A stretch of DNA of 64,000 nt from Hepsetus odoe (Eukaryota > Chordata > Actinopteri > Characiformes > Hepsetidae), in assembly GCA_017165825.1 (NCBI GenBank), contig CM029369.1, positions 20,168,555 through 20,232,554 on the forward strand, read 5' to 3'. Numbering within the stretch: the stretch's first letter is position 1; the number at the start of each line of letters is the position of its first letter. Shown here piece by piece: positions 45,897-59,316 of this stretch. Position numbers and translations under genes: made by a program. The notes beneath the pieces are model-generated. The model saw only the letters and a program-made list of their open reading frames with translations. It did not search any database and was not told the origin of the DNA.

Positions 45897-48800
45897 AATT
45901 TAATCAACCATGGTTTGCAATAAAGTGATTAATTTTTGCAGTTGGTCCCACAAGCTGAAATAAAAGTTTGAGCTGTCATAATGTCAGTGTAATGTTAGAG
46001 CCTTCATGCTAATTAGCTAACTAAACTGCAACCACTCAAGAATGGTCTCAAGTGCTGACAGTCTGTGTGCAATTCTGTAGTTTTATGTCTGTGGAAAAGA
46101 ACTTTGACAAGAACGTCTATTCCAGCCAATAAAAAAAAAGAAAAAAAGAAAAGAGACTTTGAAAGAAAAGAGAGAAAATTGTTCTTTGAAACTGGCCCAA
46201 GACAAACACTCACCTCCAGGGTCATTTTAGCCTCAAGTCTAATGCCTAATTTCAACAGACCAGTTCTTCAAACCATGTGTATTTGTTTGTGAATTCTCCT
46301 TCTATATGGGTTTACAAAGGAGAATTGAAGTCTTGGTAAAAACTTTTATTACCTTATTATTATGCTGTCCACGATAGCTATGTGAGTTTTGGTTCATTAG
46401 TCTGTTTGTTGATAAAAATGGTTAAACCACCCTGCAGGTCCAGTAGACTAAACCAGGTGCCTTTAATTATTAGATGTAATGATTGCATGGAGTTCTCAAG
46501 GATTTGAAGAGTAAAATACCACAGCATAAGCTTCTCAGCATTTGGCATGCATGTTTTCAGCTCTATTGTCAAGGAGGTTCACATTCAGACCCTTCCTATA
46601 CATCAGTGCTCTCTGTTTTGTCAAACATACCGAAGCCTGTGGAAAGTGAAGATGATACTAATTGAATAATAATATTAGTCATAACGGTAATAGCTATAAT
46701 GGCCTTCTGGGCTCCAAACCATTGTGCTGGCAAACAGATCACTTCAACTCCAATCCATGTTTCATTCTTGAAGCACTGGCTGAAAAATCCAGATGTGGCC
46801 ATTGCTATCACCCCTGGATGGCTCTTGCCTCCAAATTTATATCCAACACATGCTTGCAGCTGCAGAGCTTCAGAACTTTTCCTCCTCAGGCAGAAGCAGG
46901 CCAGCTTTAGAATTGATGAACTCTGTTGGAACCTTTGTGCGACTGCAGTGTGAGCGAAAAGCTCCTCTGCTGCTCGGATAAGAGCGTTTCAGTCTATTTT
47001 AGTATTGCACATTACAGACATGCTGTGGTATCAGTACTCCCTGTCTCCATCATTAATACATGAGACTATTTCCCAGCACGTTTCATGAAAGGCAAAGCAA
47101 CTCAAGGTCTGCTGAAGTGCAGCGCAAACCACAAAGGAGAAATTTCCCCTGTGAATGTCATGCGGAAAGGGGCATTTAAATAGCAATCCACGTTACAGTC
47201 CTAAATCAATACAAGTCATCAATACAAGTCAGATTTGTTTTAATTTATTTGAGACACTTACAGATGAACCTCTGGGAGCTGCAATGGCTTGAATGTCTTT
47301 ACTCCACCGCTGACGTACACCGCAGCATTATTTCAATACGCCTTTTTTTGGTGTTCTACCACAATGCTCATACAAATAAAAATAAGAAATCAATGTAACC
47401 TACAATTTTTACGCTGCTGATTTAAGTGGCAGAGGCAGGCCAAATCCAATAGTGCCACCAGAGCTGACAAGCTTGACATGTGTCTTACCATGCTGGCCCT
47501 CAATTATGCATGGCCCAGTGTTTCCATGGCTCTTAATTGAATCACAGTGTCTCAAACTTGTTATTTTTAATTTGTTGCATTTGATTTCTGACACAAGCAC
47601 CAGGGTGTCATGAATTATGCAGACAGAGACTTTAATTGTGGATGTTATTAAAACCAAACTAATTGCAAATGATTAAAAAAAAAAACAAATTTGAGGACAT
47701 TTCACCCTGGCAATTTCTGTATCTGCCAAATGACCGCATAACTCATTTATTGTCACTTCTGTGCAAATTTTTGTGATATGTTACCCTGCATAATGAAAAT
47801 TTAACAGACAGAGAGAAATGCACATGGGAAAGGGGTTGCATTATGGCCGATAAGTCTGGTGCTGTGAAAGTGCAAGAGAAGACATCTGAATCTTTTTTGT
47901 GCACAGAGTGACCTCATATGAAGAGAATATAACACAATCCATTCTTTTTGTTGCAGTGCCATGATACTTAAGTTTATTGATCCTTTGTCATGGATTTTTA
48001 ACACTACTTTTTTTTAGATCGTTTGCCTCTGAAAATGACTTTCATTATAGTCTTGTAGATGACGGTGAACAGATATTGAGATCTGTTTAAGGCGATCTTG
48101 AATTTCATTCTTGTTATATGCACTGTCAAAATGAAATAGTCTCCTTTGATGAAATACATACAATTGACCCCAAAAGCTATTAAACTAGCCAGCCAAGAAA
48201 ACCCATTCTGTTGCCATAGTCATTGTGTAAAACCTGAAAGATACTTCAAAGTGCTTTCAAAATCTTCACTTTCAGCAAGCTGCCTTCTCTCCATGTTGTA
48301 ATCTAGACTATGGTATAAACAAATCAAATACAAATAATTTAATGGAATGTTTTCCTTTCAGAGAGAATCACACAAGTTGTTTATTGTCATATATTTATCT
48401 AATGATGGCATCTCTCAAATAAATACTATGCTCTCATTCTGCAGAGACTAAATAGCTCAATTTAGCCTGTGGGCAAAACGGAGGTACCTGACTAGAAGGT
48501 ATAAACGTTCAAGTCTTTTAAACCTGCATCGCTTTTGAGATGTCTGGAAGTCATTTCCACTGCTGCATGGGAAGAGAAGGCTTTCTTTCATGAATGTTCA
48601 ATGAATTCAATAGGACAGCTTAACTTTCTTTCTTTCTTTTTTTTAAAAAACCAAAACCATTTAAAGCCCTGAAGGCACTTACAGACTGGATTCAAAGACT
48701 CTACTACATAAAGCCCTGAAATTTCACCTTTGGGGGCCAGCTGAAGTCCAGAGTGCTTTAAATCCTGCTTTTTGGGGGAACTAAATGGATGAAGAGACAG

Positions 48801-51800
48801 CTCTTCTGGTGCTCTCTGTCCAACACCATGTGGCGTGTGTGATGCCTTACTGATGTTCAGCATTTTTGATACTTTCATTATACCTTATGTTTGAAAGCAC
48901 ACTGTTTAAATGTACATATGCATAATTATCCATCTCATTCATATGGTTTGACTAAATACATTGCTGTAGACTGTCTTATCTGTAGGGTTCCTACAGCAAA
49001 TCGGATTAAAATGGCATCGCTCCAAACTCTGTATCATGTTCATGCTAAAAACCAGAGCAAAACATACAGCACTGATAGCTTCCATTAAAGTGGCATGAAT
49101 TAACTCATAACTAAAATGACATGCTAACCGTATCATACAAATATTATTGAGCATTTCCAACATATTCTGCCTTGTTTTAGCATTATCGTCCTTGTATGCG
49201 CTGAGCAGATGAGGCAGGAAGAATAGATCTCGCAGGGCTCCTAAAGTCTACATGTCAGGTAATGTTGTTTGGGGCCAGCACTAAAAAGCTTTTCCCCATT
49301 CTGTATGCATGTTAAGCACAGCGTGACGTGCCCTGCCAATTTAAGGAGTCCATCTTAGCATAAAAGTCTCCTCCAATAAGGTCTCCCTGCCTGGCACTGT
49401 CCGTATGATAAAGTAGCTTGCTAAATTTCAAGAGCATCTCTGGAATGGTTGCAGATTCTTGTCTCCTGAAATGACAATTAGAGTCACTTTCCACACAAGT
49501 TAGGTCAGATGTCCCCTGTCAGCCTTTGGGAGAAGGATATGTCCCAAGACAGAGACTAATCTGGCTCCCAATGTGATTGCATTGCCCCTTCATGATCCAC
49601 TCATTGACCACTCCAAATGTGGAGACAGGAGATAGACATTTTGGAGGTTTATGGGTGGGAGGGGTCCACTAGCTGACTTCACATTGCTTTCCATTTTCTG
49701 GAATGGATCTGTCACAGAGCCAGGCCTACTCTCTCTCTCACTTTGTCTATCTTGTTGGCTTTCAATATCCTTTCACCAACAAAAGTGCAATAGTGATCAC
49801 TTGGTGTATAAAGACACATAATAGTGTGGTGGAAAGGAAATTATTTTTCTTAGCATGTGAATGAGTGTGCTTTGAACGGTCCCACCTTTATTTATCAGGA
49901 GTATATTTATCCCAGCATTGGATCTGTAGTACAGTCATCTTCTCAACATAACAGTTTACAAACTGTAGAGTCAGGTATACAGCTTGAATGAATATATGAA
50001 TTTCTCTTTTGGAATGCTATTTATGTTGTCCATTTTTTATGTTTTTTAATCTAAATTCCTTAAATACCTGTAAATAGCCTCAACTCTCCTCAGTTTAACA
50101 TTTTCAGTTTTTGCACCTCCTGCTCTTATACCACCTAGGGGCTGTCCAGCTCAGTTCTTTCTTTTAGACGAGTAAACAACGCACTGATGTGGTTTTGTGG
50201 CATGTGATTTGGTAAAAGACCTGCCAAACGTTTGAATGATTGACTGATGTGGCTTGGAGTGAGTGGTAAAAGGTAAACAGTTGTGTTCTTATTTATTTTT
50301 TTATTTTAGTAGTGTCTCGTCCTGGTGAGGGCTTGTTGCGCGCTATCAGAGCATTTCAGTAATTGCTGTCAGTCAGAAGTATAAAGGCAGCTGTTTGTGG
50401 CGGCTCAGATAGAGTGTTTTTGTGGCTCCTCTCGCATGTGGCTTTCCCCTTGCCTCCTGAGACACGTCTCAGCCTCTCTCCCCTTGTTTACCTCTCATTG
50501 TCAACAGTAAACACATTCAGGGGAAGAATTAAAAGGCAAAGGGGTCTATCAGACACCCCACAACAGGCACTATAATTGAGAAGATTATCTGCTGAATGCC
50601 AGCAGTGATTTGGGTTCTAGCTCGACATCCAGAAGAAATGTTTACTCTAAAAAGGGGGCAGAACAGGATTCATACAAAAAAAAAAAGACAAAAGAAAGAA
50701 AGGCAGATTGTGACACTTTTTGTCTTTTGCTGTGGCACCTGCTCAGCACCTTTGCTGAAAAATGGCAGCAGCATCTCTGCTGTTATCATCTTGTTCAGTG
50801 TGTCAGCTGGGCATCCTCCACACTAAGGGTGAGTGATTTTGGGAAAATAAAACATCATGATACTTGAAGTATTTATGAGGCTTAGTATGTATAGTATGTT
50901 TGTAGTATGTAGAATATCCACAATGGATTAGCAAAATGATGCCTCATTTAGGAAAACAATGATTTTTTAAAAATTAACAGAAAAAGTAAGAAATGTAGAA
51001 GATAGAAAAAAATTATTAAAAGAAAAAATAAGTTGAAGTCATAATGGGCAGACATCCAAATCAGCTGCATAAGTGATGTGCTTTTTATACTCTAATATAC
51101 AATGGGTTGCATAGACCTGTCAACTAATATTTTAAGTCTATGAGCTGGAGGTGCATTGCACAGTTAATTCTTCTGCAGTAGACCAGTACATGTATTGTGA
51201 AATGTAGTTTTAAATACAGCTAAAACCATCTTTCTTATGATGATATGTTATGCAAATAATTGCCAGTTACACCATTAAAGATTTCACTGCAGCCAATTCC
51301 ACTGCAAACTGTGCTTGAAGGCCTCATAAGCAACACCTGGTAGCTTTTAAGAACAGCCATTCTGATAGGAAAATGCCAGTTGACATGCAATTCAAGTTTT
51401 GTCATTCTTTACAGGTTTAAACTGGCAATTTTAAACGGAAGAAATATTCATGTTCATGGTTTAGAATTGAGTATCTACAATAAATTCAGAAGACAATTTA
51501 TCACAAGCAACGCTATTAAAATTTAAATGCCATATAGCCCACGACCAATCCAGAAAGCCCTAGCGAAAGCTTCTCAATTGAGTTCTTGCCTCAACATTCA
51601 AAGTTTGTATGCATTTTAGACCAGCAGCTTTGATCTAATTGTCGATTGTACTTCTGTATGTGCAAATGCCAGTGTGTTTGATTTCTGTGGGAGCATTAGG
51701 GTTAAGAGCTCTTGAATGAATGAAGGGAAGTCTCAAGCACACGGCTAACCTGCTGCCTAATGTGTTTAATCTCCCTCTTATTGGCAAACATTGTGATTCA

Positions 51801-53551
51801 TTCAAAAAGTGGTGCTCAGTGGGGCCAAATCCCTTCTCAAGACTCAAAGCTCCAGGAAATTACTTGTATTAGGAAGATATATTGGTGTGAAAAGAGCCCT
51901 CAGCACTGCATTGAACAGCGTTATATCTTTGAGCTCAGGCACATGTTCTTTGTTCTTGTACTGGGCATTTAGACATCAGACAAGATGTAAACATAGATAT
52001 TCACTTCAGCATATTGACATTTAGACACAGATGGTGCTCCAACACAGCTTGTTTTTATATCCATAACAGTCAAATGGAAAGTTGAACATGGTCTTATAAT
52101 GTGTATGTCTTAATTTTCTTCAATTTCCAACTCTACGGGTAAAAACAGGATGTTTTTATTAGAACATTTCTACTCCAATTTCTATCTAAATCACAAAAGT
52201 AAAACCTAAACTATTAAATGTGCCTTTGCAATAACCACATTTTGTATTTTATTGTTTTTCTCTCTGTTTTCTTCCTCAGTGTTAATGTAAACAAATAAAC
52301 CATTGTTGTGTATTAAAGTGTGCAGATGTGCGTTCTGTACATATTCACTCAGATTATCAACAAAACAGGTCATTTAGATGGACAGGGGAGTTTGAAGCGA
52401 GAGTGTGGACCTCACAGCAGGGCTATCAACCCTGAGCAGTTTATTTTAGCTTTTAATGTTTTGATGGGTCATGCATGTTGCTTCTTTCCATCAGTTGTAG
52501 ATGCTGATAGAATATTCGCTGAAAGTCTTGCACAGTCCTTCTTTTGCCCATAATCACTTACATGACCATTTAATTAACATTTAATAGGAAATAACCTCAG
52601 TGCCACAACAGGGCAGCTATTTACGTTCAAATGATCTAAAATCATTTAATGATATTTGCCTTTTCTAAGCAAACACAGCCTTTTCACACAGTTAAAACAA
52701 GAATAAAGAAGCATGTGTTTTGCATCTGTTCTTACAGTGCAACAAAACAGATTTTCTTCTGGTCTGGCATGGGTAGAACTGATATAAAATGTTAGACATT
52801 TCCTCACTTTCAAATTAAAATGACAGACTGAGGGCAGCCGCTCTGCCACAGGCAGAGTAATCTCTTTTTACTGAGTGGAAATAAAAACAACTTTTATTTG
52901 CATTATTATGGTTTAATTAACACATTAAAATTCGTTCTTGTAAAATTGTTTTTCAAAGTCATAGGAGCTCAACGTTTTTCCCCTTTAAAAGTACTTGTGT
53001 TATTACAGGGTATATATTTTTCTCTTTTTACAAAAACGCCAACCTTTTTCAGCACTCGCAGGCCAAGTCTTATACAGAAGACAGAGATCACGTGACCATG
53101 CTGGTTTCCTTGCATTGTGAAATATTTTAATTGCTAAGTGCTGACCCCTACTTACATTAATGAGGAGCTGGAGAAATTTTGACCTTGTGGTGTGCATGAA
53201 TCAATACGAAGTTGATAAAGCCAAGTTCATTGCTGCCTAACGTAAAACAAACCTGATTTGTTTACTTACCTAAGCCCGGGTATGTCAGGCCCATTATGAA
53301 ATGATTTATAGACCGCCACCCAATGAAATTGTTTAAAGTAGATTAGGTTCAGGGAACGATCAGCACTAATATGACAAGCTGATGCCACATGACAGGTAAC
53401 CAAGCAAACAAGTTCCTGAAATTCAGATTGAATTAGAATCCTAATAATCCTACGGGGAGTCACAGATTAAATCAGAGGGAGGGGGAGGTGGGGCGTGAAC
53501 TCCACGCCCCAAAACAAACACACACACAAGCATGCTTTAAAAAAAGGTGAC

Positions 53552-53552
<1 letters not shown>
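45897..53552. other. Unique non-coding DNA, several CNE-like stretches
   Basis: No gene, transposon or array was recognised in 7.6 kb. The most CNE-like parts are 47430-47720, 48600-49500 and 50130-50830. A small tandem (aatacaagtca twice) lies near 47210-47235. A run of gtatgt/agtatg units occurs near 50885-50915. Open frames up to 96 codons on both strands have no recognised domain. Confidence 0.5.
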
Positions 53553-53588
<36 letters not shown>

Positions 53589-53615
53589 TGTGTGTGTGTG
53601 CTTGTGTGTGTGTGC
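53553..53615. repeat. (GT)n microsatellite
   Basis: About 60 bases of GT with TTG and CTTG interruptions. Confidence 0.95.
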
Positions 53616-55029
53616 ACGCATTTGTGTAAGTATATGAACCATGCACTTTCTCCTTTGGACGGGTACAAGACTTTAATATTCTATCAAATCTAGATAATAA
53701 TCATATAACGATTTTTGTTTTATTCAGTGTCCTCCAGGAAAAGTGATATTTTAAACCTAATACAAAATGCATGCAGTGAATTGTATGTCATGTGGATGTG
53801 ATACTAAAATTGGAAATCGTAATGGAGGAAAAACATCAGTATTGCACTCAGTAATTCTGTACCAAAGGCATTTATTGACCCATTTCTCATAAAAGCAGTG
53901 GCCCATATCAAAATGATAAAGGACTTCAGTGATAAAGTCAATATTGTCTTACAGGAAAGCGAGTTTCTGGGTGCGTGGAGAGCATAATTATACTAGTTAA
54001 AGAAAGAAAATTGTTAAACCCTTAGCTTCAGTAATATCCTTTCTGATTGTTTACACACTTTCTTATTCACTGATTTGTTTTTTTTTTCTGTTTCATAGAG
54101 ATTTGCTCTTTATTTGAAAATAATGAATATAAATGAGGGTTCCTACTCTTCTTGGACACATTAAGGAAATTGTATACAAATTAGAATATGAATGTCTAAG
54201 TAAGGTGCATTGTCTGGACATTTGAATATGCATGATGAAGATTGCATTACGGCAACAACAAACTCCAGTTTCTGCAACTGAGAACAAAACCTCTTATGCA
54301 TTTTTAATATGTGCCCCCCCCCCAAACAAAAACACAATAAAAACTTCTTGTGCAAATCATTTTTATCCAAGTTTGACCAGAACATTAATGTGTTCCAAGC
54401 ACACCATTTTGTTGACTTCATAACTAGGTTATTTGCACAATTGTGTAATTATGGAATCAGGGTTCATCAAAGGCTTTATATTTTAATAGTGCAGTATTGG
54501 CCAATTCAGGTTTGGGTAAAGTTATTGTTTGGTTACGGAGTTACCTTTGAGTGTTTGATTACAGAATAATGCATATTTTTTATTCTCAAATCATTCTTAT
54601 GCAAATGTTTTACATAATCTGAAAATACCATCTGTTTTTTTTTATGCTGTAAGAAAAATGAAAGATAAATGGACTAATAGGAACGATCCGAAGGGTTTAA
54701 TATAAAATTGTTATATTCACTGAATAAAATTTCTATTTTCATTTTTCTTTCCCCATAAAGTTACTTTTTAGGAGATACAATGTTTTTATAATTAGCCGTG
54801 TTAAATAAGGACAAAATGCTTTTACTAATTAAGATTCCTGTGTTTAGCCTTGTCCTTGTTTTAAGCCAAAGGAATGCCTTTCCACATAAACATGAGACAA
54901 AAAAAACAAAAAAAAAATGAAAGAAGCCGTGTGGTAACTTCTGTCTTTGAGATGTGCCTGTGCTCTGGATTGGGGTATTTTGAGTGATGAGGGCTGGCTT
55001 TAGCAAGACTGAGAGGAAGAGAAAGTTTT
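53616..55029. other. Unique AT-rich non-coding DNA
   Basis: A C-run at 54315-54323 and an A-rich section at 54900-54920. No gene was recognised. Confidence 0.55.
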
Positions 55030-55960
55030 AGATCAGCTCCTAATTAGGGCCTCCAGCTCCAGCCCCTGCGCCTCTAATGAGAGGTTTGTAGTGAAGCAGG
55101 AGCCCAGTGAGCGCAGACATGTTTCACTGGGAAAGAATTACAGGACAGGGTGATCCCCAACACGCGCCATCCACACCTGCAAATCCCCCACTAATTCAGC
55201 CCCTCTGCCTTTGATGTGCTATTCTTTTCATGTCTACCAGCTCATGACATCAAGAAGAGAGATCCAGTCAAGGGGGGGTCGTCTCTATTACTCATTTTAA
55301 TCATGCTAATTAAGGGATAATGGGCGCAGTAATGAGCAGCGGGGTGCATCATATTCATATGATTCGCTGTAGATTATCGGAGTGTGGCCAGGGAGATGGG
55401 CCGCTGCGACCATGCGGTGCACGTTTCCCTGCACAGAAAAAAGCTGGCTGTGGCGAATGTCAGTGTGCTTCAGATACCTGTGCTGCGTATGGAGGGCCGT
55501 ACTTATCTTCAGGAGAGAAATCACTTTCACAGAGCTGCTCATCATGGGAATGAGATGCAGTGCGATACAGTAGGAGTCCAGCGCTCAGATGTGACTGGGA
55601 AGTCGATTATGCCTGCAGGGAGCCCGAGTGAGTTACAGTTTCCCCCCTCTGCAGGAAATTAGCCCCTTATCAATTATCAATTACACTGCCACATGATTTA
55701 TATCAGTTAAGCAGGTGGTATTTTCTTCCTTTTCATCCATTGTCTTCGTTTATGACCACTCGTGCGCTTTTATCTACTGACAGCTCTATCTGCCAGCACA
55801 TGTGGATAATATTGACTCTCCTACTGCTTGTTTTAATTGTCATTCGTTCCAGCTCTGCAGCTTTTATGCTCACTTTGCCCCCCTCCCCTCCCCCACAACC
55901 CCACTTTAAGGGATTAAGTATCCTAGCACTGGAAAAGAGAGGAATCTGTCCTGATGATCA
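55030..55960. promoter_or_regulatory. Candidate conserved non-coding block
   Basis: About 900 bases of unusually GC-balanced sequence for this part of the window, with few simple repeats. AT-type cores cluster at the edges (ctaattaagggataatggg near 55305; ttatcaattatcaattac near 55668). All three plus-strand frames are open for 60-92 codons around 55320-55660, but none gives recognisable protein. Overlapping open frames are better explained by stop-poor composition. It is one of the two best enhancer candidates in the window. Confidence 0.38.
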
Positions 55961-56476
55961 TAACACACAGTCTGAAAGAAACCGTCGTCCTCTCAGCAGG
56001 ATCAGCAGGATTAAGATAACAGTTGCTATATAAAACAACCAGAATGGTATCTAAATCATAAATAGTTCTTTTTTTTTCACTTTGGAAGTAAAACTTCATT
56101 ATAACAAGCTCAACCTGTCTCTATTCCCTGAATAATAAACTAGTTCAATGTTACTACTTACACATAAAAATACAGATCACCCTTGTTTGTCTGTATACAT
56201 CCAGCAATGTGGTTGGCTTGAATTAAAATTAATTAATTACGTTTACTGTTTTTTTTACCACAGTTGAAGAAGTCTATTAAGTGTCTGAAGAAGCAGTTCA
56301 GCGGTATTCTTTGGTATGTTAACTTTTAAAGTATATGTAGCTTTTATGAGTATATGTGTTAGAAAGCTCTTGCTCCTGCCTTCCAGTGCTGAGAAATCCA
56401 CATTCACCCACCAGTGAGCCAAATAACCCCTACAGGCTTCTGCTGTCAATTTAGCTCATGCTTTGTTTTGTGATTG
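55961..56476. other. Unique AT-rich non-coding DNA
   Basis: Nothing was recognised. Confidence 0.6.
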
Positions 56477-56656
56477 GGGTAGTCTAGGGATAGGATACTC
56501 AACTGCTGACCCAGAGGTTGTGGCCCTATCCTGGCCCTATCCTTCCTCCAGCATGAGCACCATTTAAGCCCTTGAGCAAGAGCCCTATCCCACTGTAGCT
56601 CTAGGGAGACTTTCCCTGTCGTTAGGCTATGTGCTAATAAATAAAGTAAATAAATT
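56477..56656 (+). mobile_element. Degenerate tRNA-derived SINE
   Basis: An A-box-like start (gggtagtctaggg), an aggttgtgg in B-box position, cccttgagcaagagcccta in the body and a tail with ggctatgtgctaataaataaag fit an old fish SINE. A duplicated ggccctatcc disturbs the B-box area. No intact promoter or target duplication remains. Confidence 0.6.
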
Positions 56657-57329
56657 AATATTAGCAGACTAATTAAACCAACTCTCAACAAGGGTTCGCT
56701 GATTGGCCCAGGTCTGTAATATTTTTGTATAAAATTTCAGTTTTATACCTTTTGTGCGGCAAAAGGGGGATTGCAGATTGACAAGAACTAATTCAGAGGC
56801 TGGGTTAGGATTGATAATCCCAACAATAATTATTTTTAGATGTGGCCTTAACATGTTATTTTACTTCTCTCAATTTTCCTGAATACTTCACTGTCGAAAT
56901 ATGGTGTCTATGTATAAAAGTAGTTTCATTTAATCTTTTTAGTATAATGTTGCATCTTTGAGAATTTATGTTTGAATCTTTTTTCTGCTCTTGTTTCTTA
57001 GAGTTATAATCATGTTCCAATTTGTTTTCTCCTTGTATATCAATGTCACAGCCAGCTCCATCCCCAAAACAAACAGCAAAACATCCTGCCAAAATTGTTC
57101 CAAATACTTGAAAAAACTGCTGTAAAATCAAATATTTTAGCCAAATAAAAACCCTAAAAGCTGTGGGATCCTGGTTACACAGTATTAACCTTATTAGTCA
57201 CTAGATAATATGATTTCTGACAAGTCCAAGGAAATCTACCTGGAAACTGAGAGAGCAAAAACATTTGGGAAAGAAATGTTTGTATGGCATGGAGTCATAA
57301 CAGCCACAATGCCCATCAGTGGTGAGTAA
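56657..57329. other. Unique non-coding DNA
   Basis: No gene or repeat was recognised. A 91-codon minus-strand frame (56856-57131) has no identifiable domain. Confidence 0.55.
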
Positions 57330-58400
57330 GCGGAGGGCAGCACAGAGGTATTAATTAGCAGGCTGCCCACGGACTCTGCTGCCTGCCACAGCTGCATACC
57401 TGACAGTCTGCAAACTTCTCCGTCTCTCAGTCATTTCCTCCCCATCTAGCCTCATTACTTATTGATTTACAAATCAATAACACCTTTCAGAGAGCTGGTT
57501 GCTTGAAATCAGAGACAGAGCAGGAGAAACACAGAGGTGGTGGGTGTTAGAAATGGGCAAAGACCTTTTAGTTACTGTTAAACTGCTGCCAAGGAACAGG
57601 ATTCATTTAACAGTCAAGAGATGACACTGGGACAAATACTGCCATTTTCAGAGCACATAGCAATTGATTTGATTGCCCACAATGCCATCTTTTTGTTAAA
57701 ATATATCCAAGCCACATGGAAGCCACATTTGTCTGACCATGAGATTGCTAATGGTCAGTTCAGAGGCGGCCATTCTTTGCTAAACCCACAGGGACCTGTT
57801 GAGATTCTCATTAAGCTGGTGCTCATTGTCACCACTAAAGGGGGGAAACGGGAGGGGGGCTTATAGGATATGCCTATGATGGCGAAAAGCAGAACAAAAA
57901 GCTCCAGCCCAGGTCCCAATCAGCAGCTCATGAAGGAGCCAGTGCAGGTCTTAATCAGTCAGTCCTTAATAGAGCCGCTCTTTAAAAGTATTATTAACCT
58001 CATCTGTCTAGATTAAGAACTAATAGCCCCCTTTCTGTGTATTGTCTTTGTAGCAGCTGGTAATGTACATATATATTAATCCACTCTTGCCGGCGAGATT
58101 GTGTTGGGCTTCTGAACAACGGTGCCCTTCACAAGCGAGGCAGACACAGGTTAGGAAGCCACTAATTAAATGTCAGACTTGACAGATTAAAATTATGAAA
58201 TTTAAAATCGCCAAGTAGCTCTTTGTCATTGTCAAATTAAGGGGCCACTGTGATGAGGCGCCAGCGATGGAACACTATAATGGATTGAAAGAGAATGTGC
58301 TTTAGCAGCCCCAGCTATTGTGAATAAAGATTTCCTAGCTCCAAAGGTATTGGGCTGCATGTTCAATTCCTTGCTCAGCTAGGCTGTGACACAGGTGCCA
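57330..58400. promoter_or_regulatory. Candidate conserved non-coding block
   Basis: About 1 kb, repeat-free, with repeated TAAT-type cores (ccactaattaaatgtcag, agtattattaacctc, tattgatttacaaatcaataac) and GC-balanced patches between them. The short inverted repeat ttgatttacaaatcaa lies at about 57463-57478. It is one of the two best enhancer candidates here, but still inferred without conservation data. Confidence 0.38.
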
Positions 58401-58640
58401 TTTGTATGCTGCCAAGCCATAGCAGGCTGTACAATTTAACACTTTTATTTATGCGCACAAAGGCTCCTACAGAGTCCAGTACAGAAAGAAATTCTTTATC
58501 CTATCTTTACTTTTTCCAAGTAATTCAGACATTTAGACATTTCAGGAAGTGTTCAGCCTGTTTAGTAACTTCCCACCTCATTTATAACATTACTCTGAAT
58601 ATCTGTTTGGTTTACTTCATACACTTCATTTTGTTAATGT
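58401..58640. other. Unique non-coding DNA
   Basis: No gene or repeat was recognised. Confidence 0.5.
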
Positions 58641-59316
58641 ACAATACTGGGCAAAAGTCTTTTACAAACATGTGGATTGCCCAAATCAAAGAAGTATGTT
58701 TTTTTATGATAAAACTGTAACATTAAAATAAAAATAAAAGCAAAAAGCAAAACATTAAAAATAATGGAAATACAGGCGTTTTATTTGGCATCCACAATTT
58801 CAAGTGAACCTGTGACCAGTGATGGTATAATATTGGTGAATATTTGTTTTCTTCTCAGTATTTTGCCTTCTAGACCAAAAGCTCATCTTAAAAGTATCTT
58901 ATAGCATTGCTAGAGAGTGCATTCTTTACAATTTTATGCTATTTTTTTTGTAAAGTAGCTTTTTGAAGCATTAAACATTCCCGACATCTGGTTCATAAAA
59001 CCACCACCATCACCACCACCAATCTGATCATTTCTGAATCAGTAGCTTTCTCCAGACGTTCAGTATTGCATTTCAACTGATCACACCTTAGTACATCTGC
59101 CTGTTGCTTCATCAGCATTTTATTCTACTATTTGCACTTTCTGTTTAAATGTAAATAACTGATTTCCTTCTGACACACAGGTTGGTGCAAAATTTTTATG
59201 CTTTTTGATCAAATTATTGCTTACTGTCCAAATAAATAGTTTTACATATGTATGCCACAAATATCTTACTTTTATTATTGATAAAAGTAAATATATTTTT
59301 ATATTTGACTTTTGCA
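58641..59316. mobile_element. Possible decayed Tc1/mariner-type element
   Basis: The left edge reads acaatactgggcaaaagtc. The right edge, reverse-complemented, reads agctgtgcaaaagtcaaa. These are imperfect inverted ends of the 'gcaaaagtc' Tc1/mariner kind, about 675 bp apart. No transposase frame survives. The interior includes a short ccaccaccatcaccaccacc run. The family was not identified. Confidence 0.4.
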
